A stretch of DNA of 37,447 nt from a candidate division WS1 bacterium (lineage in GTDB: Bacteria > Armatimonadota > Zipacnadia > Zipacnadales > UBA5352), in contig JAAYJW010000307.1 of NCBI GenBank assembly GCA_012522765.1, positions 1-37,447 on the forward strand. Reading direction: 5' to 3'. Every line of letters starts with the position of its first letter. The stretch's first letter is position 1. The position numbers and the translations under genes are program-made. The notes below the pieces were generated by a model. That model searched no databases and had not been told where the DNA came from. It worked only from the letters and a program-made list of their open reading frames with translations. Of this stretch, positions 7,363-17,675 are shown piece by piece.

Positions 7363-8316
7363 TCAGTGCGTACACCCATCCTCCAGGCTCTTCTGGGCGC
7401 GGGCGATCACCTGCATCGCCGCGTAGCCCTCGGCGATGCCGGCCGGGTTCTCGGCTTCGCCGAGGCAGACCTTGCGGAAGTGCGCCACCACGTTGCTCCC
7501 CCACGAACTGGTGACCCTCATCGGCACCATCTCCACCGACTTCTCGTCGCGCGTCACCCACAGCTCCTGCGTCGGCGCCACGCGCACCAGCGCGCTGCCC
7601 TCGCTGCCGTAGACCTCGATGCCGCGATACAGCCCCACCGGGCCGAATGAGGAGAAGTTTGGCTCGAGCACACTCGTCCCCGCTTCATGTGTCAGCACGT
7701 AGAGCCCGCTGTCATCCTTCGCGCCCTCCTGTGCGTAGGTGTGCGCGGTGGCATAGACGCCCTTCGCCGGCCCCATCAGGTGTAGCGCGGTGTAGACGTG
7801 ATGGTAGCCCATGTCCAGCAGCGCGCCGGAGGCCTTGATGCCAGGCGAGATCGCCAGGCGATGCCCGAGTCTCATGCGCATCCAGTGCAGCCGTCCGAGC
7901 GCCGGGATATGCTCGGCGAGGCTCATGAAGGGCCCCTCGAATAGCCAGCGGTGCTCGACCATGAACGCGGGCCCGGCCGGATCGATCGCCTCGCGCATCT
8001 GCTCCGCCTCATCCATCGTCTCGCACAGCGGCTTCTCAGTCATCACGCACTTGCCCGCCTGGTGCAGCGCGATCGACATCTCCGCATGAAAGCGCGTCGG
8101 CGTGCAGATGTCCGCGGCGTCAAAGTCATCGCGCTCAAGCAGATCACGCCAGTTCTCGATGATCTGCGCGCCGGGGAAGTGTTCGGCCTTCGCCGCCTCG
8201 GCGGCCTCGCGGTTCACATCTACGAGGTAGGCCATCTCAGCCTCATCGCCGAGCGCCTTCCAGCCCGAAATATGTGCGCCCGCAATTCCGGATGTCCCGA
8301 TGAGTGCCACTCGCAT
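7363..8316 (-). CDS. Gfo/Idh/MocA family oxidoreductase (second copy)
   Basis: A 317-aa NAD(P)-dependent dehydrogenase. The Rossmann fold starts MRVALIGTSGIAGAH, with the family EKP motif in VMTEKPLCETM. The active-site helix appears as DMGYHHVYTALHLMG, with paired His residues where the family usually has a GxHxxD-type motif. Start 8316 has AGGGAG 8 nt upstream. The longer frame back to 8463 overlaps the rhamnose isomerase gene and is rejected. It is divergent from the rhamnose isomerase with a 124-bp shared upstream region, which suggests shared control. It is only distantly similar to the copy at 742-1716. A role in sugar oxidation is likely, substrate unknown. Confidence 0.9.
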   Translation of the reverse strand: MRVALIGTSGIAGAHISGWKALGDEAEMAYLVDVNREAAEAAKAEHFPGAQIIENWRDLLERDDFDAADICTPTRFHAEMSIALHQAGKCVMTEKPLCETMDEAEQMREAIDPAGPAFMVEHRWLFEGPFMSLAEHIPALGRLHWMRMRLGHRLAISPGIKASGALLDMGYHHVYTALHLMGPAKGVYATAHTYAQEGAKDDSGLYVLTHEAGTSVLEPNFSSFGPVGLYRGIEVYGSEGSALVRVAPTQELWVTRDEKSVEMVPMRVTSSWGSNVVAHFRKVCLGEAENPAGIAEGYAAMQVIARAQKSLEDGCTH

Positions 8317-8440
8317 CTCAATCGCTCCCTGTCTTCGCAATCCGACCGGAGGTTGCTTCTCCGCCCGCCCCCGAAGGCCCTTGTGCGACGCGCGGCGAAG
8401 TTCCTCGTGGCATGGATGCCGCACAACCGAGGTGATCGCG

Positions 8441-9727
8441 GTGAAGCTGGACGATCTGCTCAAGCAGGAAGCCGCCGGGCAATCGGCGATGTCGTACGCG
8501 AACGCGCAGGAGCGGTACGCTCAACTGGGCGTTGACACGGAGGACGCGATCCAGCGCGCTGTCGCCACGCCTGTCTCAGCGCATTGCTGGCAGGCCGATG
8601 ACGTGGTCGGGCTTGAAGTGCATGAGGGCGCCACTGACTCGGGCGGCCTGGCTGCGACGGGCAATTACCCCGGCCGAGCGCGAACTGGCGATGAGATTCG
8701 CGCCGACTTTGAGACGGCCGCCGGGATGATCCCCGGCACACTGCGCTTCAACCTCCACGCCATGTATGCCGAGACCGGCGGCAAGTCCGTAGACCGTGAT
8801 GAGCTTCAGCCGGAGCATTTCGCGACGTGGATTGACTGGTGCGAGGATCGCGGCTGGGGGATGGACTTCAACCCGACCTGCTTCGCGCACCCGAAGGCCG
8901 CCGATGGGCTGACGCTGGCGCACCCGCGCAAGTCGATCCGCGACTTCTGGGTCCGCCACTGCATCGCCTGCCGGGAGATCGGCGGCGCGGTCGCAAAGCG
9001 CCTCGGGCCATGCGTGGTGAACATCTGGGTGCCGGACGGGCAGAAGGATGCTACCGCCGACCTGATCGGCTCGCGCAGGCTGCTGCTGAAGTCGCTCGAC
9101 AGCGTGCTTGAGAAGCGGGTGCCGAAGGTAGTGGACACCGTTGAGAGCAAGCTCTTCGGCATCGGCGTCGAGGACTCGACCGTCGGATCGCACGAGTTCT
9201 ACCTGCTCTACGCCGCCTCGCGCGGCTGCGGCCTCTGCTTCGACATGGGGCACTACCACCCCACGGAGAACATCGCGGACAAGGTCTCTGCGGCGCTGCT
9301 GTTCCTCAAGCCCCTGCTGATCCACGCGAGCCGTGGTGTGCGCTGGGACAGCGACCATGTAACGCGCTTCAACGACGATTTGCGCGCGGTCGCCGACGCG
9401 GTTATCCGCAGCGGCATGACGCAGCACGTCTACTGGGCGACGGACTTCTTCGACGCCTCCATCAACCGCGTCGCGGCCTGGGTGATCGGTCTCCGGTCAG
9501 TGCGGAAGGCGCTGCTGTGGGCGCTGCTGGAGCCGCATGCGTCGGCAGTGGAGGCAGAGCGCGCGGGTGATGGTACCGCGAAACTCGCGCTGGCGGAGTT
9601 GCGGGCGGAACTGCCCTTTGCGGCAGTCTGGCAGGAGCTATGCCGCCGCGCCGATGTCCCAACCGGCCTCGCATGGCTGGATGAGGTGCGGCGCTATGAG
9701 CAGCAGGTGCTGATCGCGCGGGATTAG
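8441..9727 (+). CDS. rhaA: L-rhamnose isomerase
   Basis: A 428-aa enzyme converting L-rhamnose to L-rhamnulose, cytoplasmic and metal dependent. Recognised along its whole length: HCWQADDVVGLE near the start, then ATGNYPGRAR, LNLHAMY, MDFNPTCFAHP, VNIWVPDGQKD, VESKLFGIG, DMGHYHPTEN, RWDSDHV and TDFFDASINRVAAWVIG, which match the family's metal and substrate positions. Length is close to the roughly 420 aa of the E. coli enzyme. The start is GTG 8441 with GAGG 8 nt upstream, and no in-frame ATG gives a better start. Rhamnulokinase, aldolase, mutarotase and a rhamnose transporter are not in the window, so the rest of the pathway lies elsewhere or differs. It is divergent from a Gfo/Idh oxidoreductase and ends 15 bp from a convergent aldo/keto reductase. 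Confidence 0.95.
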   Translation: MKLDDLLKQEAAGQSAMSYANAQERYAQLGVDTEDAIQRAVATPVSAHCWQADDVVGLEVHEGATDSGGLAATGNYPGRARTGDEIRADFETAAGMIPGTLRFNLHAMYAETGGKSVDRDELQPEHFATWIDWCEDRGWGMDFNPTCFAHPKAADGLTLAHPRKSIRDFWVRHCIACREIGGAVAKRLGPCVVNIWVPDGQKDATADLIGSRRLLLKSLDSVLEKRVPKVVDTVESKLFGIGVEDSTVGSHEFYLLYAASRGCGLCFDMGHYHPTENIADKVSAALLFLKPLLIHASRGVRWDSDHVTRFNDDLRAVADAVIRSGMTQHVYWATDFFDASINRVAAWVIGLRSVRKALLWALLEPHASAVEAERAGDGTAKLALAELRAELPFAAVWQELCRRADVPTGLAWLDEVRRYEQQVLIARD

Positions 9728-9742
9728 CTTCGCGCTGAAGCG

Positions 9743-10567
9743 CTACTGCTCATCGAACTCATCGAAGTCGGGCGGGTTGGCTATCCGCAATTCGTCGGGG
9801 ATGCCATCAATCGCCTCCACCTCGGTGGCTGAGAGAGACCAGTCGAAGACGTCGAGGTTCTCGCGCAAGTGCTGTTCATCGCTCGACCGTGGGATCACGA
9901 TGCAGCCCTTCTGCAGCAGCCAGCGCAGTGACACCTGCGCGGGGGTCTTCCCGTGGTCGGCAGCAATCATGCGCAGCGTGGGGTCATCGAAGACCTTTCC
10001 GCGCGCGAGGGGGCTGTATGCGGTCACCGTCACATGGTGCTCGTGGCAGAAGTCGATGAGCTTGTCCTGATAGAGGAACGGGTGCAGTTCCACCTGGTTG
10101 TTCGCGATGGGGATGGGCGTGATCTCCAGCGCCCTGCGCAGTCTTCGGCGCTGGAAGTTGCTCACGCCGGCATCGCGGATCATGCCGAGTTCCTTTAGCT
10201 GCGCGAGGGCGTCAAAGGTCTGCTGCATCGGCACGTCCGGGTTCGGCCAGTGGATCAGATAGAGGTCGATGTAGTCCGTATCAAGCTCACGCAGGTTGGC
10301 GCGACAGGCATCTATCACCTCATCGTAGTGCAGCCGGTCCTCGGGGACCTTCGTGGTGATGAAAAGCTCCGAGCGCTCGTAGCCTTTGATCGCCCGGCCA
10401 ACTATGTCGTGGTTGCCGTAGCTGTCCGCGGTGTCGAGGTGCCGGTAGCCAAGCACGAGAGCTATCTCGATGGCCATGAGGCCCTCCTCCCCCCGCAGGT
10501 TGGCCGTCCCCAGTCCCATCGCCGGCATCGCGAGTCCTGATGGCAGAATGTATCTGTCCCGCATCAT
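9743..10567 (-). CDS. Aldo/keto reductase (second copy)
   Basis: A 274-aa aldo/keto reductase, paralogous to the one at 4745-5524. Tetrad: Asp45 and Tyr50 in HLDTADSYGN, Lys73 in ITTK, and His106 in LIHW. DAGVSNF, AYSPLARG and VIPRSS follow as in the family. GGAGGGG lies 7 nt before ATG 10567. Next to L-rhamnose isomerase, a role in reducing lactaldehyde or another rhamnose-derived carbonyl is conceivable, but this is inference from position only. It is transcribed away from the ATPase operon, and the 181-bp gap between them probably carries promoters for both. Confidence 0.92.
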   Translation of the reverse strand: MMRDRYILPSGLAMPAMGLGTANLRGEEGLMAIEIALVLGYRHLDTADSYGNHDIVGRAIKGYERSELFITTKVPEDRLHYDEVIDACRANLRELDTDYIDLYLIHWPNPDVPMQQTFDALAQLKELGMIRDAGVSNFQRRRLRRALEITPIPIANNQVELHPFLYQDKLIDFCHEHHVTVTAYSPLARGKVFDDPTLRMIAADHGKTPAQVSLRWLLQKGCIVIPRSSDEQHLRENLDVFDWSLSATEVEAIDGIPDELRIANPPDFDEFDEQ

Positions 10568-10653
10568 CGCAAAACCCCTCCATCCGCTCAGTCCACCTCA
10601 TTCTCATCCTGATTCGACATGGCCGTTCATCACGCCTGCTCACATGCAGGCGG

Positions 10654-10679
10654 AGACATACCGCGCGGTGAATATGTCT
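10654..10679. promoter_or_regulatory. Inverted repeat upstream of the ATPase operon (possible operator)
   Basis: AGACATA (10654-10660) and TATGTCT (10673-10679) form a perfect 7-bp inverted repeat with a 12-bp spacer, about 70 bp before the first ATPase gene. A GC hairpin GGCCGC-CCTGA-GCGGCC follows at 10685-10701. Size and position fit a dimeric regulator site. No confident -35/-10 pair was identified. Confidence 0.3.
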
Positions 10680-10682
10680 TAA

Positions 10683-12541
<1,859 letters not shown>

Positions 12542-12543
12542 AG

Positions 12544-12945
12544 ATGGATCAGGAACACGAGCGCCCCGAGCCGCGAAAGGATGTCCCACGCGACCACCCG
12601 GTTACACGGAGCCCGGAGGAGCGGGAGCGTGAGCGGCGCGAGGACGATCTGGCGCGGGCGCTCGGCGAGGCCGAGGCGCGGAAGGTCCGCGCGCGCAGAC
12701 GGCGCGAGGAGAGCGTCTGGTTCGGACTTGGCACCTTCGGCCTCGTAGGCTGGGCGGTGGCGCTGCCGACGCTGATCGCGCTGGCGCTGGGCATCTGGCT
12801 GGACGCCAACTACCCCCAGCGCTTCTCATGGACACTGACGCTGCTGTTCGCCGGCATCGTCGCCGGTTGCTTTAACGCATGGTACTGGGTGAGCCGCGAA
12901 CGCGACCAGATCGGCCACGATCAGGAGGATGACGATGGAGTTTGA
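12544..12945 (+). CDS. atpQ: N-type ATPase accessory membrane protein AtpQ (AtpI-like)
   Basis: A 133-aa protein with a long charged N-terminal arm (residues 1-55, rich in Arg/Glu) followed by two transmembrane helices, about 58-85 (FGLGTFGLVGWAVALPTL...) and 94-117 (WTLTLLFAGIVAGCFNAWYW). Length and layout fit the AtpI-like first accessory subunit of N-ATPase operons, thought to help c-ring assembly. It starts 2 bp after atpC, and its end overlaps the next gene by 11 bp. Confidence 0.82.
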   Translation: MDQEHERPEPRKDVPRDHPVTRSPEERERERREDDLARALGEAEARKVRARRRREESVWFGLGTFGLVGWAVALPTLIALALGIWLDANYPQRFSWTLTLLFAGIVAGCFNAWYWVSRERDQIGHDQEDDDGV

Positions 12946-13255
12946 CCCGCTTACCGCCATGATCTCACTGATCATCGGGACGGTCGTCGGCCTCGGCTAC
13001 TTCGCCGGGCTGTGGATTACCGTGCTGAGGCTGCCGCAGTCCCCGCGCCCGATGGTGCTATGGAGCCTGAGCGCATTGCTGCGGGTGGCCGGAGCCACGA
13101 CAGTCTTCGTGGTGCTGCTGCGCTGGGGCACGACGGAGGTAGTGGCGGGGCTGGCCGGCTTCGTGCTGGCACGTTTCGCCGCGACCGCCATCTGGGGGCC
13201 CATGCGAGAGCCGAAGATGCCGCCGCCCGACAAGTCGCGTGAGGGAGATCAATGA
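12935..13255 (+). CDS. atpR: N-type ATPase accessory membrane protein AtpR
   Basis: A 106-aa protein with three predicted transmembrane helices (about 9-31, 39-61 and 67-85 in this start) and Arg residues within or at helix ends (VLRLPQS, LLRVAG, LLRWG, LARFA). AtpR is found only in N-ATPase operons and is diagnostic of the type. Its role is unsettled, and interaction of its arginines with c-subunit carboxylates has been proposed. ATG 12935 is chosen over 12929 because GGAGG (12924-12928) is 6 nt from 12935. The stop overlaps the atpB start (ATGA). Confidence 0.85.
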   Translation: MEFDPLTAMISLIIGTVVGLGYFAGLWITVLRLPQSPRPMVLWSLSALLRVAGATTVFVVLLRWGTTEVVAGLAGFVLARFAATAIWGPMREPKMPPPDKSREGDQ

Positions 13256-13983
13256 ATCAGGCGATGCGTCTGACTCCGGATGAACTCATTATCTTTGAGA
13301 TCGGCTCGCTGTCGGTCAGCGCCACGTTCGTCTTCACATGGCTGCTGATGCTGCTGATGGCGGGCGGCGCATGGCTGATCACCCGCCGGCTCTCTTCGGA
13401 CGTGCGCATCAGTCCCGCGCAGAACGTGCTTGAGATCATCGTGATGGGTATCCGCGATCAGATTTCCGCCATGGGCGTGAAGCGCCCGGAGCTTTACATG
13501 CCGTTCGTCGGCACGCTCTTTCTCTTCATCGCGGTGTCGAACATCTTCGCCGCGATCCTTCCGGGCTTCCAGGCGCCAACCGGTTCGCTGTCAACTACGG
13601 TGGCGCTTGCATTCGCGGTCTTCGTGGCGGTGCCCATCTACGGCATTTCCCAGCGCGGCCTCGGCGGCTACCTGCGGCAGTACATCGAGCCCACGCCCCT
13701 CATGCTGCCGATGAACGTCATCGGGGAGTTCTCGCGCACCGTGGCTCTGGCCTTCAGGCTCTTCGGGAACGTCATGAGCGGGTCGCTGATCGTCGGGATG
13801 CTCCTGATGCTCGCCCCGTTCTTCTTCCCGGTGGTAATGCGCCTGCTGGGGCTGCTGACAGGCCTTGTGCAGGCATATATCTTCGGCGTGCTGGCGATGG
13901 TGTACATCGCCTCGGCCACACGCGTGGCCAGGGGTGAGAGCGACGACGTGCAGCCTGAGGCAACCGCGACGAAGGCAGTGTAG
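13252..13983 (+). CDS. atpB: N-type ATPase a subunit
   Basis: A 243-aa integral membrane stator subunit forming the ion half-channels. About five to six hydrophobic helices are visible. The essential arginine is Arg169 in VALAFRLFGNVMSG, the universal a-subunit motif, and the final helix carries GLVQAYIFGVLAMVYI with the conserved Gln. It starts by ATGA overlap with atpR. Together with the c ring it transports H+ or Na+ across the cytoplasmic membrane. Confidence 0.95.
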   Translation: MNQAMRLTPDELIIFEIGSLSVSATFVFTWLLMLLMAGGAWLITRRLSSDVRISPAQNVLEIIVMGIRDQISAMGVKRPELYMPFVGTLFLFIAVSNIFAAILPGFQAPTGSLSTTVALAFAVFVAVPIYGISQRGLGGYLRQYIEPTPLMLPMNVIGEFSRTVALAFRLFGNVMSGSLIVGMLLMLAPFFFPVVMRLLGLLTGLVQAYIFGVLAMVYIASATRVARGESDDVQPEATATKAV

Positions 13984-14025
13984 CCGGAGAACCACCGACC
14001 CTGCAGTATGAAAGGGAGCTTACTG

Positions 14026-14307
14026 ATGACCGGACTTGAACTTGTTGCTGTCGCTTCTATCATCACCGGGGGCATCACGATGATGGGCGGCTCGATCGGC
14101 CCGGCACTGGGCGAGGGACGTGCGGTGGCTGAGGCGCTAAGCGCTATTGCGCAGCAGCCCGATGAGGCGGGCACGATCACCCGCACGCTCTTCGTGGGCC
14201 TTGCGATGATCGAGTCCACGGCGATCTACTGCTTCGTTGTCACGATGATCGTGCTCTTCGCCAATCCGTTCTGGAACTACTTCCTCGCACAGGCAGGCGG
14301 CCAGTGA
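14026..14307 (+). CDS. atpE: N-type ATPase c subunit (rotor ring)
   Basis: A 93-aa hairpin of two transmembrane helices that forms the rotor ring. The ion-carrying Glu63 is in helix 2, in ESTAIY. Glu63, Ser64, Thr65 and Tyr68 match the Na+-binding signature of the Ilyobacter tartaricus ring. In helix 1 the segment GPALGEGRAVAEA places Glu30 where Ilyobacter has its Na+-coordinating Gln32, so each subunit has two carboxylates facing the site. The loop is AIAQQPDEAG. Start 14026 has AAAGGGAG 7 nt upstream. ATG 14008 adds six residues with no such site. Ion specificity is undecided: some N-ATPases were predicted to be Na+ pumps, but the Burkholderia pseudomallei ring was shown to be H+-specific. 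Confidence 0.95.
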   Translation: MTGLELVAVASIITGGITMMGGSIGPALGEGRAVAEALSAIAQQPDEAGTITRTLFVGLAMIESTAIYCFVVTMIVLFANPFWNYFLAQAGGQ

Positions 14308-14325
14308 GGAGCGGGGACTGAAGTC

Positions 14326-15192
14326 ATGCAAATTGACTGGGTTGCAGTCGTTGCTCAGATCGTCAACTTCCTCATCCTCGTGTGGCTGCTCAAGCGCTTC
14401 CTCTACGGCCCGATCCTGCGGGTGATGGAGGAGCGCCAGGAGCGGATCTCACGCGAGATGGACGAGGCCGGGGAACGTGAAGCGGCGGCTAAGGAAGAGG
14501 AGCGCAGGCATCGAGAGGCGCGCCGCGAGCTTGATGAGCAGCGCGACGAGATGCTCGATGAGGCGCGCGAGGAGGCCGAGGCCACTCGGCGGCAGCTTGT
14601 TGAGCAGGCGCGGCACGAGGTTCAGGACCTCGAGCGGCGCTGGCATGAGAGTCTGCGCGAGGAGCAGGATGCGTTCGTCCGCGAGCTTCGCGAGCGCATG
14701 GGGCGACAGGTCTGCTCAGTCGCCCGCCGCGCGCTTGAGGATATTGCCAACCAGGAGTTGCAGGCGCAGGTGCTGAGCGTCTTCACGCAGCGCCTTCGCA
14801 AGCTTGATGACGCGCGGCGCGAGGAACTGCGAAGCGCACTGGGGGATGCTGATCGCGCGCCCCGGATCACCAGCGCGTTCGCTCTCACCAGTGCTCAGCG
14901 GAATGAACTGCAGGCCGCCGCGCGCGAGGCGCTGGAGGACGATCTGCAGCTTTCATTCGAGGAGTCAGATGAGCTTCTGTGCGGGATTGAGCTTGCGGTT
15001 GGCGGCCTGAAGATAGCGTGGAGCATTGACAGCTACCTCGACGCGCTGGAGCATTCGGTGGTGGGCGCAATCGAGCGGGAGACCGCGAGTGAGGGCCGGG
15101 AGCGAGATGCTCAAGCCGCGGAGGCGCCATCAGTAGACGACGTAATGCCTCCCAGCGAGGTCATGCCGCCGGAGGGCGAGGATCGTGAGTAG
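14326..15192 (+). CDS. atpF: N-type ATPase extended b subunit
   Basis: A 288-aa peripheral stalk subunit. One N-terminal transmembrane helix (about residues 5-25, [18 protein letters not shown]) leads into [15 protein letters not shown] and a long Arg/Glu-rich coiled coil to about residue 135. The remaining 150 residues form a separate C-terminal domain with phrases such as [31 protein letters not shown] and [11 protein letters not shown], resembling the C-terminal part of delta. No delta gene exists in the operon, so this fused or extended b subunit probably replaces it, as in other N-ATPases. The last 40 residues are acidic and low-complexity. Its end overlaps the atpA start by 8 bp. Confidence 0.9.
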   Translation: MQIDWVAVVAQIVNFLILVWLLKRFLYGPILRVMEERQERISREMDEAGEREAAAKEEERRHREARRELDEQRDEMLDEAREEAEATRRQLVEQARHEVQDLERRWHESLREEQDAFVRELRERMGRQVCSVARRALEDIANQELQAQVLSVFTQRLRKLDDARREELRSALGDADRAPRITSAFALTSAQRNELQAAAREALEDDLQLSFEESDELLCGIELAVGGLKIAWSIDSYLDALEHSVVGAIERETASEGRERDAQAAEAPSVDDVMPPSEVMPPEGEDRE

Positions 15193-16762
15193 TCAGCCAG
15201 GGAACACGGAGCGGGAGCGGCTGCTGTCAACCATCGAGCACGTTTCGGGGGCGGTGGAAGACGCGCTGGGCGCGGCGGCGGAACTGGTCCTCGAGGAGGT
15301 CGGCGAAGTCACCTACGTCGGCCACGGTATCGCCCGCGTCACGGGCCTCCCGTCGGTGCAGTCAGAGGAGTTGGTGCGCTTTCCTCGGGGCCTGATGGGC
15401 ATGGCATTCACGCTCTCGGAAGATGAAGTGGGCGTGATCCTGCTCGGCGACGGGCAGGGCCTGTGGGCCGGGGCCGAGGTGCGCAGGACCGGCCGGGTAA
15501 TTGACGTGGCGGTGGGCGATGAACTGCTCGGGCGGGTCGTCAACGCGCTCGGCGAACCGCTGGACGGGCGAGGCCCGATCCGGACACGGCTGCGCAGCCC
15601 GATCGAGCGGGAAGTGCCACCCATCATGGACCGCGAACCGGTGCAGACCCCGCTGCAGACGGGCCTCAAGGCAGTGGATGCTCTCATCCCGATCGGCCGC
15701 GGTCAGCGCGAGCTTATCATCGGCGACAGGCAGACGGGCAAGACCGCCGTAGCGGTGGACACGATCATCAACCAGCGGGATTCGAACGTTATCTGCGTCT
15801 ACTGCGCGATCGGCCAGCGCAGCGATGATACGGCGAGGGTGATCGCCGACCTGCGCAAGCACGGGGCGATGGAGTACACCATCGTCGTGGTGGCGCCGGG
15901 CGAGGACCCGCCGGGGCTTCAGTACGTGGCACCCTACTGCGCCACCACCGTCGCGGAGTATTTCATGGGCCGCGGCCGCGATGCATTGGTGGTGTACGAT
16001 GACCTCAGCAAGCACGCAAAGGCATACCGCGAGGTCTCGCTGCTGCTGCGCCGCCCCCCGGGGCGCGAGGCTTACCCCGGCGACATCTTCTTCATTCATT
16101 CGCGCCTGCTGGAGCGGGCGACGCGTTTGCGTTCCGATCTCGGCGGCGGCTCGATGACAGCGCTGCCGGTGGTGGAGACTGAGGCGCAGAACATCTCGGC
16201 ATACATCCCGACCAACCTCATCTCCATCACCGACGGGCAGATCTACCTCAACCCGGACCTCTTTCAGAAGGGCGTCCTGCCTGCGATCGACATCGGCGAA
16301 TCCGTCTCGCGCGTCGGTGGCAAAACGCAGCTTCCGGCGTATCGCGCGGTCGCGGGTGATCTGCGCCTGCAGTACACGCAGTTCGAGGAACTGGAGCAGT
16401 TCGCCCGGTTCGGGACGCGGCTCGATGAGGACACGCGACAGAAGCTTGACCGCGGCCGGAGAGTCCGCGAGGCCCTGCAACAGCCGCAGTTCGAGCCGAT
16501 TCCGGTGGAGGAGCAGATAGCGGTCCTGCTCGCGGCCGCCCGCGGTGTGCTCGATGAGATCGAGCCCGAGGAGGTCCCCCGTGCCGGGCGCCGCATCCGC
16601 CGCGCCGTGACCGAGCATCTCCCGGAGCTTTCGGAGCGCATCCGCAAGGGTGAGGGTCTCGGTGACCGGCACCTGGAGGAGATGGAGACGGTTGCCCGCA
16701 AGGCCGTCTACCTGGAGACATCGGCCGATGCTTCCGAGGAAGGCTCCGATGGAAACGATTGA
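15185..16762 (+). CDS. atpA: N-type ATPase alpha subunit
   Basis: A 525-aa non-catalytic nucleotide-binding subunit alternating with beta in the head. It has the Walker A variant GDRQTGKT at residues 180-187, then VIYVAIGQ-like [48 protein letters not shown] (conserved in all alphas), and [12 protein letters not shown]-like [11 protein letters not shown]. The start is GTG 15185 inside the atpF end. The C-terminus overlaps the atpG start by 14 bp, with the gamma ribosome-binding site GAGGAAGG inside alpha. Confidence 0.96.
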   Translation: MSSQPGNTERERLLSTIEHVSGAVEDALGAAAELVLEEVGEVTYVGHGIARVTGLPSVQSEELVRFPRGLMGMAFTLSEDEVGVILLGDGQGLWAGAEVRRTGRVIDVAVGDELLGRVVNALGEPLDGRGPIRTRLRSPIEREVPPIMDREPVQTPLQTGLKAVDALIPIGRGQRELIIGDRQTGKTAVAVDTIINQRDSNVICVYCAIGQRSDDTARVIADLRKHGAMEYTIVVVAPGEDPPGLQYVAPYCATTVAEYFMGRGRDALVVYDDLSKHAKAYREVSLLLRRPPGREAYPGDIFFIHSRLLERATRLRSDLGGGSMTALPVVETEAQNISAYIPTNLISITDGQIYLNPDLFQKGVLPAIDIGESVSRVGGKTQLPAYRAVAGDLRLQYTQFEELEQFARFGTRLDEDTRQKLDRGRRVREALQQPQFEPIPVEEQIAVLLAAARGVLDEIEPEEVPRAGRRIRRAVTEHLPELSERIRKGEGLGDRHLEEMETVARKAVYLETSADASEEGSDGND

Positions 16763-17642
16763 GATTCTGCGGGACAAAATCGGCACCGCCGAGAGTCTCC
16801 AGTCGGTGGTCTCCACGATGAAGTCGTTGGCGGCTGTCAGCATCCAGCAGCTTGAGGGTGTCATTCGCTCGATTGATGAGTACAATCGCACCGTCGAACT
16901 TGGCCTGCAGATCGCGCTCCGCAACCGCCCGAGGCGGGTGCAGATTGTCCGGCCGGTGCTGAGCGATGCACTCGGTGCGGTCATCATCGGCTCCGATCAG
17001 GGCATGTGCGGCCAGTTCAATGAGGACATCGTCTCTCATGCGGTTGAGGATATGCAGCAGGTGGGCGTGGAGGGGGCGGCTCGGGCGATTCTCGCCGTGG
17101 GCGCGAGGACAGTCGCGCACCTTGAGCTGGCGGGGCTTACTCTTGATGACCTGCTTGCCACCCCGGCCTCACCCGGCACCATCTCCCCGCTCGTGCAGCA
17201 GATCGCGATGCAGATTGAGCGCTGGCAGACGGAACGAGGCTTCGATCGCATCTTCCTGTATTACAACCACCGCGTATCGGCGGGCCGCTACCGCCCATCG
17301 GCTCATCGCCTGCTGCCCATGGACGCAGCATGGCTGGAGCGCATCGCCGGCAGGCGCTGGCCGACGAAGATGCTCCCGCAGATCGCGATGCCATGGCGCC
17401 CGCTGATCTCCGAGCTCATTCAGCAGCACATCCTTGTCGTGCTCAACCGCGTCATTGTGCACTCGATGATGAGCGAGCACACCGCGCGTATGCAGTCCAT
17501 GCAGGCGGCGGAGCAGAACATAGATGAGCGGCTTGAGGAGTTGCGCAACCGGTTCCGCCAGACGCGGCAGACCGCTATCACCGCAGAGCTGCTCGACATC
17601 GTCTCGGGCTTCGAGATTCTCCGGTCGGAGCGCGATGTCTGA
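16749..17642 (+). CDS. atpG: N-type ATPase gamma subunit
   Basis: A 297-aa central rotor shaft. The N-terminal helix [32 protein letters not shown] matches the gamma start (coiled coil with the MKSL/MKxVA motif). The central [16 protein letters not shown] corresponds to the conserved SDRGLCGxxN motif, and the C-terminal helix [22 protein letters not shown] is typical. ATG 16749 has GAGGAAGG 5 nt upstream within atpA. It is the last gene of the nine-gene set. Confidence 0.95.
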   Translation: METIEILRDKIGTAESLQSVVSTMKSLAAVSIQQLEGVIRSIDEYNRTVELGLQIALRNRPRRVQIVRPVLSDALGAVIIGSDQGMCGQFNEDIVSHAVEDMQQVGVEGAARAILAVGARTVAHLELAGLTLDDLLATPASPGTISPLVQQIAMQIERWQTERGFDRIFLYYNHRVSAGRYRPSAHRLLPMDAAWLERIAGRRWPTKMLPQIAMPWRPLISELIQQHILVVLNRVIVHSMMSEHTARMQSMQAAEQNIDERLEELRNRFRQTRQTAITAELLDIVSGFEILRSERDV

Positions 17643-17675
17643 GGTCGCGGCATAAGTGGCAGAGGAGGAACGCGC

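Noticed and set aside
14026-14307. Calling the ATPase a sodium pump
   Set aside because: The Na+ ligand signature is present, but an extra carboxylate and the known H+-specific N-ATPase ring make the ion undecidable from sequence.
15362-16987. 541-codon open frame antisense to the ATPase alpha and gamma genes
   Set aside because: It mirrors two well-supported overlapping genes and its translation is Arg/His/Asp-rich with no domain.
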